Of a DNA stretch of 64,000 bases, positions 27,237 to 37,043 are shown piece after piece. Under the pieces are notes generated by a model that saw only the letters and a program-made list of their open reading frames with translations, ran no database searches and was not told the origin of the DNA. Positions within the stretch are counted from its first letter, which is position 1. Each line of letters begins with the position of its first letter. The stretch is from the NCBI RefSeq assembly GCF_001467945.1, contig NZ_LNYQ01000013.1, positions 248,001-312,000 on the forward strand. Reading direction: 5' to 3'. The translations under genes and the position numbers were made by a program. This DNA is from Legionella parisiensis. GTDB taxonomy: Bacteria > Pseudomonadota > Gammaproteobacteria > Legionellales > Legionellaceae.

Positions 27237-27315
27237 TTCATGGCGCTGATTTCTTTTATAAAAACTTCATTTGGTGATGCATAACCAAGACCTCTACGTG
27301 GTCTATTGGGTTTTA
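27237..27315 (-). pseudogene. C-terminal remnant of an IS30/IS3-type transposase
   Basis: The minus strand reads KPNRPRRGLGYASPNEVF, then IKEISAMK and a stop. N-x-R-P-R-x-x-L-G-Y-x-(T/S)-P-x-E-V-F is the standard C-terminal signature of DDE transposases of these families. Only about 25 codons remain; nothing recognisable lies upstream. Confidence 0.75.
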
Positions 27316-27467
27316 CCGCATATCCAGCCCAAACTGGCAATGAGATTTAATTGATTAATTGTTAAACAATTATTCCAGTACAGGTTAGGACTGAGTATGC
27401 GCACTATGAGGTATTTCATTTTCAAAACAGCCTGTCGTCCTTTGCTGTGCATAGATAATAGAAGTTA

Positions 27468-28964
27468 TTATTGCTCCCATGGAGGTTTAGGTGTTGTTTT
27501 CAAAGGAGTAATAGAGCTCTTATTTTCTACCTCATTATCTTCAATAGGAGTAGACGCTAGGCCTTTCATTTGCTTTAAAGTGTCTTTAAACTGATGAGTT
27601 GCTGCATCTTTGACTATTGCATTAACTGGTTTTGAGAAAATATTTTCTCTTATTGACTCTTCTAGATCATGAGCGTGTGTTCGACTACTGTTTGACAAGG
27701 TAGCAATAACTCTTCCATTACTTAAAGAAACAGAAAGCATTGCACTAGCAGAGGGGTTTTCACCTTTATGCCCTAATGTATTCTCATCAAGATGAAATTC
27801 TTGGCCATATTTTGAAAGAAGACGATCAAAATCAGTCTCTTTCGATTTATTGTAAAGCCATTGCCCAAACTTTTGCAAATCGCTAACACTGGTCCAGTAG
27901 CCTCCGCTTGGATTTGCTATAAGATGTGGGGATTCAGGGGTTGGCTCGGAGATCGTTTTACTTGTATTTACTTTTGCACCAGATGGACTTCTATCAGTTA
28001 AAGTAATCATGCCTGAAGGTTTCTGAATAAATTCTTTAAGCATCTCGTTAAAGTGCATCGGTGGAAGTTCAGAATGTATTTTTTGATACTCAGTATAGGC
28101 ATGTTCGGCTGCCAAACCTACTAATAAAGATCCTAAATTGCTATATCTTGTTTTTCCTTGTTCGGATAATTCATCATTTGCGTATAATAGAAAGTCTTCA
28201 AGGTTTTCTATTTGTGGTAATTCGATTTCTTTTTCAAGCGAATGCTTAAGATCTTTTACATAGTTGCCAACGAAATCTCCAAATCCTCCTCTATGAATCA
28301 TCATGTCATGCAATGTCACATCTTTTAATCGGTCAACAACTTTAGCAGGTAATTTTGCTTTAGCACTCTCACTAATTTGTATTGGCTTGTTTAAGTCCTC
28401 TTCTTGTAAAATCCCTTGCTCTACAAGACGTAAAATCAGCACACCTGTAAAAATCTTTCCAACCGAGTGTATTGAAAAAATTGATTTCTCATCGTTTCCT
28501 TCTGTACAAATCGTACTTGTCTTCCCTTCAGACAATATCGATACTGAAGCAGACATATTCATATCGGTCATGTAATCACTGATATCTCCCTCATCCTCTC
28601 TAGATAGTTGTACTGTTATTTCTTCTTTTGGTGCATTTTGTTTGGCTATATCAAACCCTTCCCCTTTATCAATACTCAAAATATCCATATCGGATATGTG
28701 TTCAAATAAATTTAAGAATTTCATTTTATTAGGATTGCTGTCTATTTCTCGAAATTCAGTATCGATTATAGATGACCATTGATCTCTATCAACAGGCGTA
28801 TTATTCCATTGGATAGGTGGGCGTCCTTTGAGAAACCCTTTAATTAAATCAATGGATTGCTCGTTACGGTTTTCAATTCGATTTACCCAAAAAGTATCTA
28901 AAATTTCTGGCCTAACTACCTTGGCTTCTTGCGCATTAAGAAATTTAAGTTGTTGCCAATTCAT
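27468..28964 (-). CDS. Beta-lactamase-fold serine hydrolase, effector-like
   Basis: The 498 residues start with about 125 unrecognised residues (NWQQLKFLNAQEAKVVRPEI). A PF00144-type domain follows, with the nucleophile motif SIHSVGKIFTGVLIL (Ser about 167, Lys 170), the Tyr-Ser-Asn motif in TRYSNLGSLLVGLAAE (Tyr about 274) and a His-x-Gly-like third motif in LGHKGENPSASAM. This domain covers class C beta-lactamases, DD-peptidases and esterases. There is no signal peptide, and the tail is Glu- then Pro/Lys-rich, so a host-targeted hydrolase is more likely than a periplasmic beta-lactamase. The substrate is unknown. Confidence 0.75.
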   Translation of the reverse strand: MNWQQLKFLNAQEAKVVRPEILDTFWVNRIENRNEQSIDLIKGFLKGRPPIQWNNTPVDRDQWSSIIDTEFREIDSNPNKMKFLNLFEHISDMDILSIDKGEGFDIAKQNAPKEEITVQLSREDEGDISDYMTDMNMSASVSILSEGKTSTICTEGNDEKSIFSIHSVGKIFTGVLILRLVEQGILQEEDLNKPIQISESAKAKLPAKVVDRLKDVTLHDMMIHRGGFGDFVGNYVKDLKHSLEKEIELPQIENLEDFLLYANDELSEQGKTRYSNLGSLLVGLAAEHAYTEYQKIHSELPPMHFNEMLKEFIQKPSGMITLTDRSPSGAKVNTSKTISEPTPESPHLIANPSGGYWTSVSDLQKFGQWLYNKSKETDFDRLLSKYGQEFHLDENTLGHKGENPSASAMLSVSLSNGRVIATLSNSSRTHAHDLEESIRENIFSKPVNAIVKDAATHQFKDTLKQMKGLASTPIEDNEVENKSSITPLKTTPKPPWEQ

Positions 28965-29018
28965 AATAATATACTCTTTTGATTTTTAATTAATTAAAGT
29001 AAATTTTCATTACTATCT

Positions 29019-29054
29019 GGCCTAGAGCTCCGGAACTTGCGCCCTCATGCAAAA
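29019..29054. repeat. Left 36-bp terminal inverted repeat of a small mobile element
   Basis: It starts GGCCTAGAGCTCCGGAACTT and matches the complement of 31169-31204 at 33 of 36 positions. The GC content is well above its surroundings. Confidence 0.85.
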
Positions 29055-29157
29055 ATTTAAAATGTCAGACTGGAAGATCTTCTATAGGGTTCATCGGGAG
29101 TGAGCTGACCGTTCCACTCACTCCTTTACCAAACGTTTATCCTTTGCTCCATAAAAA

Positions 29158-29925
29158 TTACATTTTAGAACAAATAGTACCAATATCAGCTATTTTATCA
29201 TTTTCCGGGTAGTGGATATCTTCTGCACCACTGTTTAGGAAATCGGCCCCATATGCGAAACCGCCAGCAGATCCTGCTGCAATACCTAATAAACCAAGAA
29301 CCAATCCATGCGGCGTTGCTTCAGTGAGTTTACTGGTTGCTATATAGAGCAATCTCAGTCCCACACTCCATCCAACTACTATGGAACCAATAGATTTGAT
29401 AAGGTCTGAGAAATAATGCTGTCTTTGGTCTAGTTGAGAAATTTTATTTTCAAGCTGGCCAAGCTGTTGCTCTGTTGCGTTTTGCAGAAAGGTATTTAAC
29501 TGCTCTAATACTTGAATTTTATTCTCAGAATTACTTGCACAAATTCTTTGTACCAGTTGTGGAACCAATACATGTTCTTTATGAAGAATATCTTCTTTTA
29601 GTTTATTAATTTGTATTAAATTATCCAGGGACTTTTCATTATAATCCACTATGTTTTTCAAATTAGGGTAATTTTCCTTAAGGTGAACCACAAATTTCTC
29701 TAAAACGGTAGAAGATACCTTTTCAAAATCAGTCTTATTGTTTATTACCATTGTTGTTACGGCAGCCCTTTCACTTTCCTTCACCTCATCATTTATTGCG
29801 ATAGGTCCCTTTCCATCAAGAACAACAACCCTGGCACAGTCAGGAACCAAACTGGTTGTAGTTTTTTCTTGAAAGAAATGAGGATTGGTATTTGTTTGAT
29901 AACTCATCTCAATTTTAAATCGCAT
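29158..29925 (-). CDS. Passenger gene: coiled-coil protein with membrane hairpin
   Basis: The 255 residues start after a good AAGGAG site. The first 100 residues are soluble (SYQTNTNPHFFQEKTTTSLV, then helices), residues about 120-175 are a Gln/Leu-rich probable coiled coil (LQNATEQQLGQLENKISQLD), and residues about 180-230 form a Gly/Ala-rich hydrophobic pair (IVVGWSVGLRLLYIA, GLVLGLLGIAAGSAGGFAYG). There is no signal peptide. A coiled coil followed by a glycine-zipper-like hairpin is common in membrane-inserting effectors. It lies inside the inverted-repeat element, so it is carried by it. Confidence 0.65.
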   Translation of the reverse strand: MRFKIEMSYQTNTNPHFFQEKTTTSLVPDCARVVVLDGKGPIAINDEVKESERAAVTTMVINNKTDFEKVSSTVLEKFVVHLKENYPNLKNIVDYNEKSLDNLIQINKLKEDILHKEHVLVPQLVQRICASNSENKIQVLEQLNTFLQNATEQQLGQLENKISQLDQRQHYFSDLIKSIGSIVVGWSVGLRLLYIATSKLTEATPHGLVLGLLGIAAGSAGGFAYGADFLNSGAEDIHYPENDKIADIGTICSKM

Positions 29926-30125
29926 TTTTGAAATCTCCTTTTTATTAAAATCTGAGTGCCAGGGATTTTGAATTTCTTTAGAAAATGAAATCGTAGTAGT
30001 TCCTATTCAATTTTTGTGGTTGATATTACCACCGGTTTTAGATAGATTACAACGACAATTTTACAGAAATATAGCCTCTGAGTTCCGACTCTGGCTATTC
30101 TAGGAACTGACTTAATGAGTAAATT

Positions 30126-30458
30126 ATGATGATAACGATGGATGCTGTTGACCTAACCCAAGATGAAATAAATTTTATAAAAACAAGAAAACCAACAAAA
30201 CAACTAGCATTAGCTTTATTATTTAAATGTTACCAGGAAAGTCATAAATTTTTAGATGACTTAACCAAAATACCAGGACATATTACCAATAAGCTTGCCC
30301 AGCAAATTATAGAAGAACATGGTTTAAAAGATATACTGACAAAGGAGGATAAACGAGCATTAACTCCCCTTATTTACGAACATGTTAACCTGTATGGTTT
30401 ATTTCCATTGGATTTATCAACACACCTTCCTCATCTTCATTATAAGGCAGCTGCATAA
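30126..30458 (+). CDS. DUF4158-like small protein (Tn3 transposase N-terminal domain)
   Basis: The 110 residues match the N-terminal domain of Tn3-family transposases in outline: [26 protein letters not shown], then [20 protein letters not shown] and NKLAQQI. In full transposases this part binds the terminal repeat DNA and is followed by about 850 more residues, none of which is here. The stop overlaps the start of the recombinase by one base (TAATG), so the two are translationally coupled. It may be a free-standing DNA-binding partner that recognises the inverted ends. Several ATGs near the start (30126, 30129, 30138) are possible. Confidence 0.75.
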   Translation: MMITMDAVDLTQDEINFIKTRKPTKQLALALLFKCYQESHKFLDDLTKIPGHITNKLAQQIIEEHGLKDILTKEDKRALTPLIYEHVNLYGLFPLDLSTHLPHLHYKAAA

Positions 30459-31159
30459 TGGAACAAATATCAGCTAAAAAAATGGCTCAGAAGGTTTCAA
30501 GTCTGCTGAAAACACAAAATCCTAATTATGATTATCTTCGAGACGTATTTCGGTTCGTAAGAGAAAATCTTAATATTGAAGTAACAACGACACCCAAACG
30601 CTTACCTTACGTTCCCACTGAGGATGAAATTAGACTCTTTTATAAAACTGTTTGGGAATCTCACGATATTATACCGATGCTGATTGTTAAAGTTTTGCTT
30701 TATACGGGGATAAGAGTCAGCGAATTAATTAATATACAGTTATGCGACATTGATTTAACCAATTGTCGAATAAAAATAAATCAGGGTAAGGGAAAAAAGG
30801 ATAGGGTTGTACCTTTTTCACCAGCATTTAAAGAAACATTAGCGCTTCATTTAAAACAATATAAAAATGAAAACAGGATGTTTTTATTTGAATCAGGATT
30901 TAGACGCCATTATACCGATCGTGGGATTAGAAAAATTCTTATGAGATATACTAAGCTTGCAGGTATTGAGCGATCCATATCCCCCCACAAGTTAAGACAT
31001 TTTTTGTTTACTTGGCTTAAGAAGCAAAACATTGATGACGCTTTTATTCAACCTTATTCAGGCCATGCTAAAAGAGATTCTCTTGAAATATACTCCAAGT
31101 TAAGCCTAGATGATGCACAAGATAAGTATAACGATGTAATTGGGGATTTTCCGATATGA
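30458..31159 (+). CDS. Tyrosine recombinase of the XerC/XerD type
   Basis: The 233 residues have a short N-terminal SAM-like domain ([20 protein letters not shown]) and the catalytic domain. The first Arg is in [21 protein letters not shown], the Lys in [14 protein letters not shown], the His-x-x-Arg box in [13 protein letters not shown], the second His in [11 protein letters not shown] and the Tyr nucleophile in [10 protein letters not shown]. All five catalytic positions are therefore kept. It is shorter than XerC/D (about 300). Its gene ends ten bases before the right inverted repeat, and it is coupled to the DUF4158-like gene. It resembles TnpI-type resolvases in role. Confidence 0.9.
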   Translation: MEQISAKKMAQKVSSLLKTQNPNYDYLRDVFRFVRENLNIEVTTTPKRLPYVPTEDEIRLFYKTVWESHDIIPMLIVKVLLYTGIRVSELINIQLCDIDLTNCRIKINQGKGKKDRVVPFSPAFKETLALHLKQYKNENRMFLFESGFRRHYTDRGIRKILMRYTKLAGIERSISPHKLRHFLFTWLKKQNIDDAFIQPYSGHAKRDSLEIYSKLSLDDAQDKYNDVIGDFPI

Positions 31160-31168
31160 GATTTTAGA

Positions 31169-31204
31169 TTTTGCATCTGGGCGCAAGTTCCGGAGCGCTA
31201 GGCC
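31169..31204. repeat. Right 36-bp terminal inverted repeat of a small mobile element
   Basis: The inverted counterpart of 29019-29054, differing at three positions (8, 27 and 28 of the repeat). It starts ten bases after the recombinase stop codon. Confidence 0.85.
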
Positions 31205-31591
31205 TATTAGGTGTTTTGAGTCTGTCCTGAATACATGGTTGCTAAGTCTGATTAACCTGCTGATCAGACTTAATGGAGTAATTATTTTATTGATGAATTA
31301 AAGATGGAATTAAGATTACGAAGAAAGCCTAATAACCCCAAGCATTACCATATATTTATTTGTAGTATTTTCTTGAAGACTAAAATTAGACTGTAATGAA
31401 ATGTGAAAGAGTTAGAAGCATTTTCTCGTGAAGCAGTGAAGAGCCTACGCTGAAAAAGATCTCAATGATTCAGCCGATGGTATCTAAAAATATCAGTTGA
31501 AGCAGTATTGAATGCTCAATAATTATAGTGGTTCTACTCTTGGATTTAAACCATTAAATAGAAGCCAAGAAGAAACAAAGCGATCTCGCTA
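31205..31591. other. Intergenic region with one dispersed palindrome
   Basis: No gene is supported in about 390 bases. It begins with the outer flank of the mobile element, and palindrome copy B lies at 31244-31271. Confidence 0.35.
31244..31271. repeat. Dispersed palindrome, copy B
   Basis: AAGTCTGAT and ATCAGACTT are perfect 9-bp arms. It has a related left context (GTCCTGAA...) to copy D at 38083, so the repeated unit is longer than the palindrome. Confidence 0.6.
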
Positions 31592-33661
31592 TTATTTACA
31601 TGCTTGAGTAATTAAATTATAGGATTTGGTTAAATCTTTATTTTCCGGTTTAGAATCAAAAAATAAAAAACGGCCAGTTTGTAGTTTATAACCTATTGAA
31701 ACTGAAGAAATGATTGTACCAACTATTGGGATGAGAAATAAAATACTATGCGCTATATAACTCCAACACTTCCACTCTTCTAAATCGTCTATTTTACTGT
31801 CCGCATCGCGAATAAGATCAATACATTTATTTTGAAAAATTTTTAAATCTGTGTGTTGATTAGCTAACTCTTTTTTTAATTCTACCTTAAAACTCATAAT
31901 AACAGGATTATCCTCGTTGAGAGTAAGTAAATAGGTCCCTAGAATAATTTTTTTGTGGATAATAATAAGCTCATTTTTGCTTAGTGAAAGATTCGCTTGC
32001 TGTGTTATTTCCAATATTAAAGGCATAATAGTCGAATGCTGCGATGAGTCTAAATAAGTAAACACTTCCGACACATCTTCCTTTTTTTTAATCAAAGCGG
32101 ATAAGATAAATCGTAATGCTATAGGTTCATTTATATAGTTTGGTAGACACTTTGGATGAATTTTTTTATACAATAACTTAGCAATAGATCTCGGGTTCTT
32201 TAGAAAGTAGATTAGGGTTTCATCATTATCAATTAAATTTTTATTCGAGACTAATCGAGGAAGTGATTTTAGCTGCTCATCACTTGCCTCTTCGATAGCT
32301 TGAGGCAGAATTTTACTATTAATGACTCGAGTAAAGCATTCCTGAAAATTTTTTTTATATAAAATGTTAATAGTCTTAGCTAATTTCATATCACTAAAGA
32401 TTTTCTTAACATTTTCGGCGGCCGCTAAGGCTTTGGAGGCGGTGATAAGAGCAAAAATGGCAGTTATTTTTTCTGCATCTAAGGAAGAAGGATAGTGAAT
32501 ATTGAGCATTTTGAAATGAGCAAATACACAGCATGTCTCATGGGATTGAAGATTTTGAAATTCATTTTCTTCAAAATAATCTAGATGTTTTGTCAAATTC
32601 ATGAATCCAATTGTAGACATCAATTTGATTTTATTTGTAATTTTTAGACAAGCTTCCATCTCTTGTTGCAAATCCACATGACTCATATTTTGACTATGCA
32701 TTTCATAAAGAGTAATAAGAGCTAAGGCTTTTGGGATATCTTTCAGTTCTTCGTTTGAGATGCTTAATTTGTATTTTGCCTTAATTAAATGCGCCGCAAT
32801 ACTAAATGCAGACAAACTTCGGTCTGTATCCCTTAACTCAATCATATTTTCCTTTAAAATGTCCTTTAATATAGAGATGAGATCATAGACATCTTTTTGT
32901 TCTATTGTTTCTATACTTAAGTCCTCTGGATTAAGACCTAGTGATTTTTTTTTAGGATTAGGCTCTGCCCAACCAAAGTCTATTAAATGTACCTGACCAT
33001 GTTTGTCTATGGTTATATTCCCAATATGTAGATCACGATGCCCATAGGCTAATCCCCGCTGGGATTTGGATCGTTTTTGGTGCAGATCGTAGAGGGCTAT
33101 GCTTATTTTAATTCCCAAATCAAACTGATCCGGTAGATCCATTGAAGATAGTTTTGGCACAAGACTTTCGCCTAAATATTCCATTTGCATGGCTGATTTT
33201 TGATAAATTTTTTCAGGATATTTAGCTTCATTATGATACTTTATGGGGTGCCTTCCTTGTGATAAGTTAAGATCTTGCAATATTGTCAACTCTTTTTCAT
33301 CGATATTTTTATAATCTTCGATTTTTAGTACATATACCTTACCTTGCTCATCATAAATATATTTACACTTTCCATAAGTACCTTTTCCTATAATCGCCTC
33401 TGTTTTTCCTTGCGCGATTGCATAAATGACATTGTTTATCTTAATAAAAGAGTGAAAAGTATGATTTAAACGAGAGTCCGCACTTTTATATTTTTCAATT
33501 AAATCAAAAAAACCTCTTTTAGCCCTTGGCTTTGCTATTACTTTTCCATCTTCAACTTTTTTAATGGCTGAGTAAGGAAGTTTGGTTCCATTGGGGGAAT
33601 CAGCAAGAAATATCTTAACGGTTTCCCACTCACTCTGTTCTACTTTAAATTGCATAGACAC
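31592..33661 (-). CDS. Eukaryotic-like Ser/Thr protein kinase, effector-like
   Basis: The 689-residue protein has a kinase domain at about residues 80-320. It has a glycine loop GKGTYGKC (92-99), the ATP-contact Lys in VYVLKIED (113), the catalytic loop GHRDLHIGNI (Asp210, Asn215) and the magnesium loop LIDFGWAEPN (Asp228). The key residues are all present, so it should be active. The C-terminal half is helical and unrecognised, with two hydrophobic segments near the end (SYIAHSILFLIPIVGTIISS, then KLQTGRFLFF) that may anchor it in a host membrane. There is no signal peptide. It resembles the LegK group of Dot/Icm kinases in concept, but no member is assigned. Confidence 0.85.
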   Translation of the reverse strand: MSMQFKVEQSEWETVKIFLADSPNGTKLPYSAIKKVEDGKVIAKPRAKRGFFDLIEKYKSADSRLNHTFHSFIKINNVIYAIAQGKTEAIIGKGTYGKCKYIYDEQGKVYVLKIEDYKNIDEKELTILQDLNLSQGRHPIKYHNEAKYPEKIYQKSAMQMEYLGESLVPKLSSMDLPDQFDLGIKISIALYDLHQKRSKSQRGLAYGHRDLHIGNITIDKHGQVHLIDFGWAEPNPKKKSLGLNPEDLSIETIEQKDVYDLISILKDILKENMIELRDTDRSLSAFSIAAHLIKAKYKLSISNEELKDIPKALALITLYEMHSQNMSHVDLQQEMEACLKITNKIKLMSTIGFMNLTKHLDYFEENEFQNLQSHETCCVFAHFKMLNIHYPSSLDAEKITAIFALITASKALAAAENVKKIFSDMKLAKTINILYKKNFQECFTRVINSKILPQAIEEASDEQLKSLPRLVSNKNLIDNDETLIYFLKNPRSIAKLLYKKIHPKCLPNYINEPIALRFILSALIKKKEDVSEVFTYLDSSQHSTIMPLILEITQQANLSLSKNELIIIHKKIILGTYLLTLNEDNPVIMSFKVELKKELANQHTDLKIFQNKCIDLIRDADSKIDDLEEWKCWSYIAHSILFLIPIVGTIISSVSIGYKLQTGRFLFFDSKPENKDLTKSYNLITQACK

Positions 33662-33956
33662 CTCGCTGGCTTACTGTACACATTTTAAAAGAGTAGACTT
33701 AAAATAAATTTATTTAATCTACGCAAAATTGCGAGATATGATAAAAGTAGAATTTAAAGTAGAGAGAATACATATTCCCATCTACAATGGATATCGGTGT
33801 AAACTCAATACCCTTTCTAAAGAGAAATCTTTTAGCAAATGAACGCATTACGGAAATATTGAATATGCATTCATTCCGTATTAGGCATAAGTTTCCCTTA
33901 AGTTCGAAAAATTAAAATGAAGGCTGTCACTATCACATAATATCGGGGAGCGAATT

Positions 33957-36900
33957 ATGAGCATTATCGATCTTATGAAGGAACTACAATATCCCACCGA
34001 TGAAGCAGGCGTATGTAAAGGATTAGCCCTCATGGCCCAAAGAGCACGTTGGTCTGGCCAATTTGATAAGTTTCAAGCAAGAATGAAATACCTAAGTTCA
34101 CTTAAACCCAATCAATTGCAAGGGTTGTTACAGGAAGCCAAACAGCATGAGAAAGATTTGCGAGAAAATAAAACTATAAAACCCTTATCTCAGAATGAAC
34201 AAACATTATTGACTGTAGAAGCTTTCTTTTTTCAGATTTGGGCACACTTTTCCCCCCACGAGACTCAAAAATTTTTAGACCTACACGATGGAGAATATTT
34301 CAATCAACTTCAAACTCATACGATAGAAGAAATAATGTATGATCAAGGTTCTGAGGATAAAACAATTTCTCCTTTACCACATCCAGATCGTTTTCTATTT
34401 AGAGCATCAAACGATAATTGTAATTCATTGAAAGTATTTTTAGAAACGATAAAACATTATGATGATATATCACCTGGATGCGTTATCTCGTCTGTAAATC
34501 ATGATATCCATGTTTTTTATAACAAGACAAAAAATCAATGGATTTTAACCAATCATGATGAAATTTTAGAACGTGAATCAATTGATGAGATTACAGCAGA
34601 AATTATTTATGCATTTAAAAAGAGAAGGGCCTCAGACGACATCGTTAATATCTGTATAAATGTCTATGCGGATAAAAAAATTGATAAAGCACACTCACTT
34701 TCTCAAGAATTGACTAAGATTACCAATGAAGCATTTGATAAGCTACTTGAGCAAACATCAGACATTAATCAGGGTGATGTCAATGGAGATACTCTATTAC
34801 ATGTCGCTGCGATGTATGGTTTAGCAGATAAAGTCTTACAATTAACACACAGAAGCGATATTAATCTAAATTCAATTAATGAAGGTAAATTTTCAGCGCC
34901 ATTGCTTGCTATCATGTTTGGACAAGCTGAGGTTGTACATGAGCTATTGAAACACCCTATCGATAAGACTGCTGCAATGTATGAGCAAAAATCAGCCTTG
35001 TATTGGGCTTCAGCTCAGAGCAGCGTTGAAATTGTAGATGGGTTAATTAGAAAGTTTGGCGTCCCAAATGCTTATTTAGCGGAACAAAATCCATTAGGCG
35101 TTGCAGTATTAAATAATCGATATGCAATTATAAAACGACTCCTTAAAGAACCTGATATCAGAAAAGATATTTTACCCTATGCTTTATCAAAAGGAAGTGA
35201 CAACAAAACAATTAGCATATTGTTAGCTGATCCCAATATAGAATTTAATTCTCGATATATGTGTCGAGGAGCTTTGCACTTAGCTGCTGAAAGAGGGGAT
35301 ATCAACCTTGTGAATGCTCTATTGGCGCTAGGCAGGCAGGTCATCCCAACGAATGAAGAAAATATATTGCACTGGATGCCGTTTGAGCATTTTATCCGAC
35401 CAAATTATCATGCTAATACAATTTATCTAGCCTATTCTGGTGAATACAAAGTTTTTAATATCCATGGTGAGGTACGTACAGGAGTAATCGATACTAGCAC
35501 CATTAACTTATCAGGCTTGCGTCCCTATCAGTTTGCCTTGCTGTCTGATTTAAATGATGATCCTGAAAAATCTGTTAATGGACATATCTATTTATCCAAG
35601 GATGGTGACTATACAGTGCGTGACCACGAAGGAACAATATATTCAGGAAAAATACCAGAGGCATTTCTTTCTGGCTTAAACATGAAAGAATTAGCCACAG
35701 AAATAAATACATTAGAATTCCAATCTAAAGTAACTTTTGCCCTAACTCAAGCAGGTCATACACAAATCAACACTGTTCTTAAAAATCAAGAGACCAAATC
35801 GCGCATTTTTTCACAATTATTTAACGCGGGGAGTATCATTTCATTTATCGATGTTAATATAGAAGACCCTCAACGCGATAAACCCTTTAGCATTGCAGCG
35901 CAACATGGCCATTTAAATATTGTGCGTGAATTACTTAAGCACCCTGATATAGATTTAAATTATAGACAGGGATTATCTAAGCCCACTTTATTAACTCAGA
36001 TTGTTCGTTCAAAAACTCCAGACGCAATAAAAACCTTGGAGTTAATATTAGACCATCCTAAAATTGATGTGAATTTGAAAGATGATACTCAGCTGAGTCC
36101 CTTGTGTACTGCAGTCAGATATGGCAACGTCAACGCAGTCAAAGCTTTACTCAAGCATAAAGCCATTGATGTAAATCAAGGAAATCCATTAGAGATTGCC
36201 ATACGAGAAGGACATTTTGATATTTTAAAATTATTAATAATTCATCCAAATATCAATATGACTCAACCCACAAGTGAGGGGTTCCTTCCCTTAAATTTAG
36301 CTGCTTGGCATGCTTATCATAACTCAAGATACGATAAGTATGTAAAAGTGATGCTCAGTCAAAGCAGTGTTCTTTCTCAAGATAATCTATCTCAATTTAG
36401 TGAATTAGATTCTTATTGGCAAAATTATTATCAAGCTCAACCGTTAATACAATCAATTCAAAAAAGCATTGCATCATTAAATAAGTATCATAACGGCTAT
36501 ACGAAACTGTTAATAACAGATAAAGAACCTCAAGAGAATGAGATTGATAAGAATACTATTGTCCTGATAAATAATGGGAGTGAGTGGATTATATATCGCA
36601 AAATAGAGAATAAATTGGATATTTTAGTCTTAGACAAAAGTGCCTTGGATATTGATTTGATAAGAAGTGTGGATAATAAGCAGTTTAATAAAATACATAA
36701 CGACCATGAACTTATTGATTACATATTGAACCAGTGCGAGTACACTTATATCAATGTAATTGATACGCTACAATGTAATTTAGGGGATTTTATTTCTGAT
36801 CTAAAGCATGTTGAGTATGATAAAGAGGGGATAACTTCTGTGATTGATAATTTTTGCAACCAAACCATGCATATTTGTAACTCAGATAGACATAGTAAAC

Positions 36901-37043
36901 AACCACTTTTCTTTAGTACAAGCCAATCCGCTATTGATTTCAATGAGCTATTCACTGTAGCGCGAGAAGAATGTCTTAAGCGGATAGAACAATATCATCA
37001 TGGTATGCAACCCGCTCCGTCGCTAAATAACTGTCTCGACTAG
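33957..37043 (+). CDS. Large ankyrin-repeat effector-like protein with papain-like N terminus
   Basis: The 1028 residues begin with the same outline as the protein at 16674: DEAGVCKGLALMAQRARWSG (Cys20), CVISSVNHDIHVFY (His182) and QWILTNHDE about 17 residues later in place of Asp-Pro-Asn. Ankyrin units follow from about residue 270 (GDTLLHVAAMYGLADKVLQL, ALYWASAQSSVEIVDGLI, ALHLAAERGDINLVNALLAL, PFSIAAQHGHLNIVRELLKH, PLCTAVRYGNVNAVKALLKH, PLEIAIREGHFDILKLLI). The last 200 residues are unrecognised. No signal peptide is present. It lies divergent to the kinase gene, 295 bases apart. Catalytic competence is less sure than in the shorter paralogue-like protein. Confidence 0.75.
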   Translation: MSIIDLMKELQYPTDEAGVCKGLALMAQRARWSGQFDKFQARMKYLSSLKPNQLQGLLQEAKQHEKDLRENKTIKPLSQNEQTLLTVEAFFFQIWAHFSPHETQKFLDLHDGEYFNQLQTHTIEEIMYDQGSEDKTISPLPHPDRFLFRASNDNCNSLKVFLETIKHYDDISPGCVISSVNHDIHVFYNKTKNQWILTNHDEILERESIDEITAEIIYAFKKRRASDDIVNICINVYADKKIDKAHSLSQELTKITNEAFDKLLEQTSDINQGDVNGDTLLHVAAMYGLADKVLQLTHRSDINLNSINEGKFSAPLLAIMFGQAEVVHELLKHPIDKTAAMYEQKSALYWASAQSSVEIVDGLIRKFGVPNAYLAEQNPLGVAVLNNRYAIIKRLLKEPDIRKDILPYALSKGSDNKTISILLADPNIEFNSRYMCRGALHLAAERGDINLVNALLALGRQVIPTNEENILHWMPFEHFIRPNYHANTIYLAYSGEYKVFNIHGEVRTGVIDTSTINLSGLRPYQFALLSDLNDDPEKSVNGHIYLSKDGDYTVRDHEGTIYSGKIPEAFLSGLNMKELATEINTLEFQSKVTFALTQAGHTQINTVLKNQETKSRIFSQLFNAGSIISFIDVNIEDPQRDKPFSIAAQHGHLNIVRELLKHPDIDLNYRQGLSKPTLLTQIVRSKTPDAIKTLELILDHPKIDVNLKDDTQLSPLCTAVRYGNVNAVKALLKHKAIDVNQGNPLEIAIREGHFDILKLLIIHPNINMTQPTSEGFLPLNLAAWHAYHNSRYDKYVKVMLSQSSVLSQDNLSQFSELDSYWQNYYQAQPLIQSIQKSIASLNKYHNGYTKLLITDKEPQENEIDKNTIVLINNGSEWIIYRKIENKLDILVLDKSALDIDLIRSVDNKQFNKIHNDHELIDYILNQCEYTYINVIDTLQCNLGDFISDLKHVEYDKEGITSVIDNFCNQTMHICNSDRHSKQPLFFSTSQSAIDFNELFTVAREECLKRIEQYHHGMQPAPSLNNCLD

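Larger units (their letters stand above)
29019..31204. mobile_element. 2.19-kb element bounded by 36-bp inverted repeats
   Basis: The ends at 29019-29054 and 31169-31204 are inverted copies with three mismatches. Between them lie one minus-strand passenger gene and, convergent in order with the right end, a DUF4158-like protein and a tyrosine recombinase coupled by a TAATG stop-start. DUF4158 is the N-terminal domain of Tn3-family transposases, but the catalytic DDE domain is absent. Long GC-rich inverted ends also recall Tn3-type elements. No clear target duplication is seen beside the ends. It may be moved by its recombinase or depend on a helper transposase. Confidence 0.75.
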
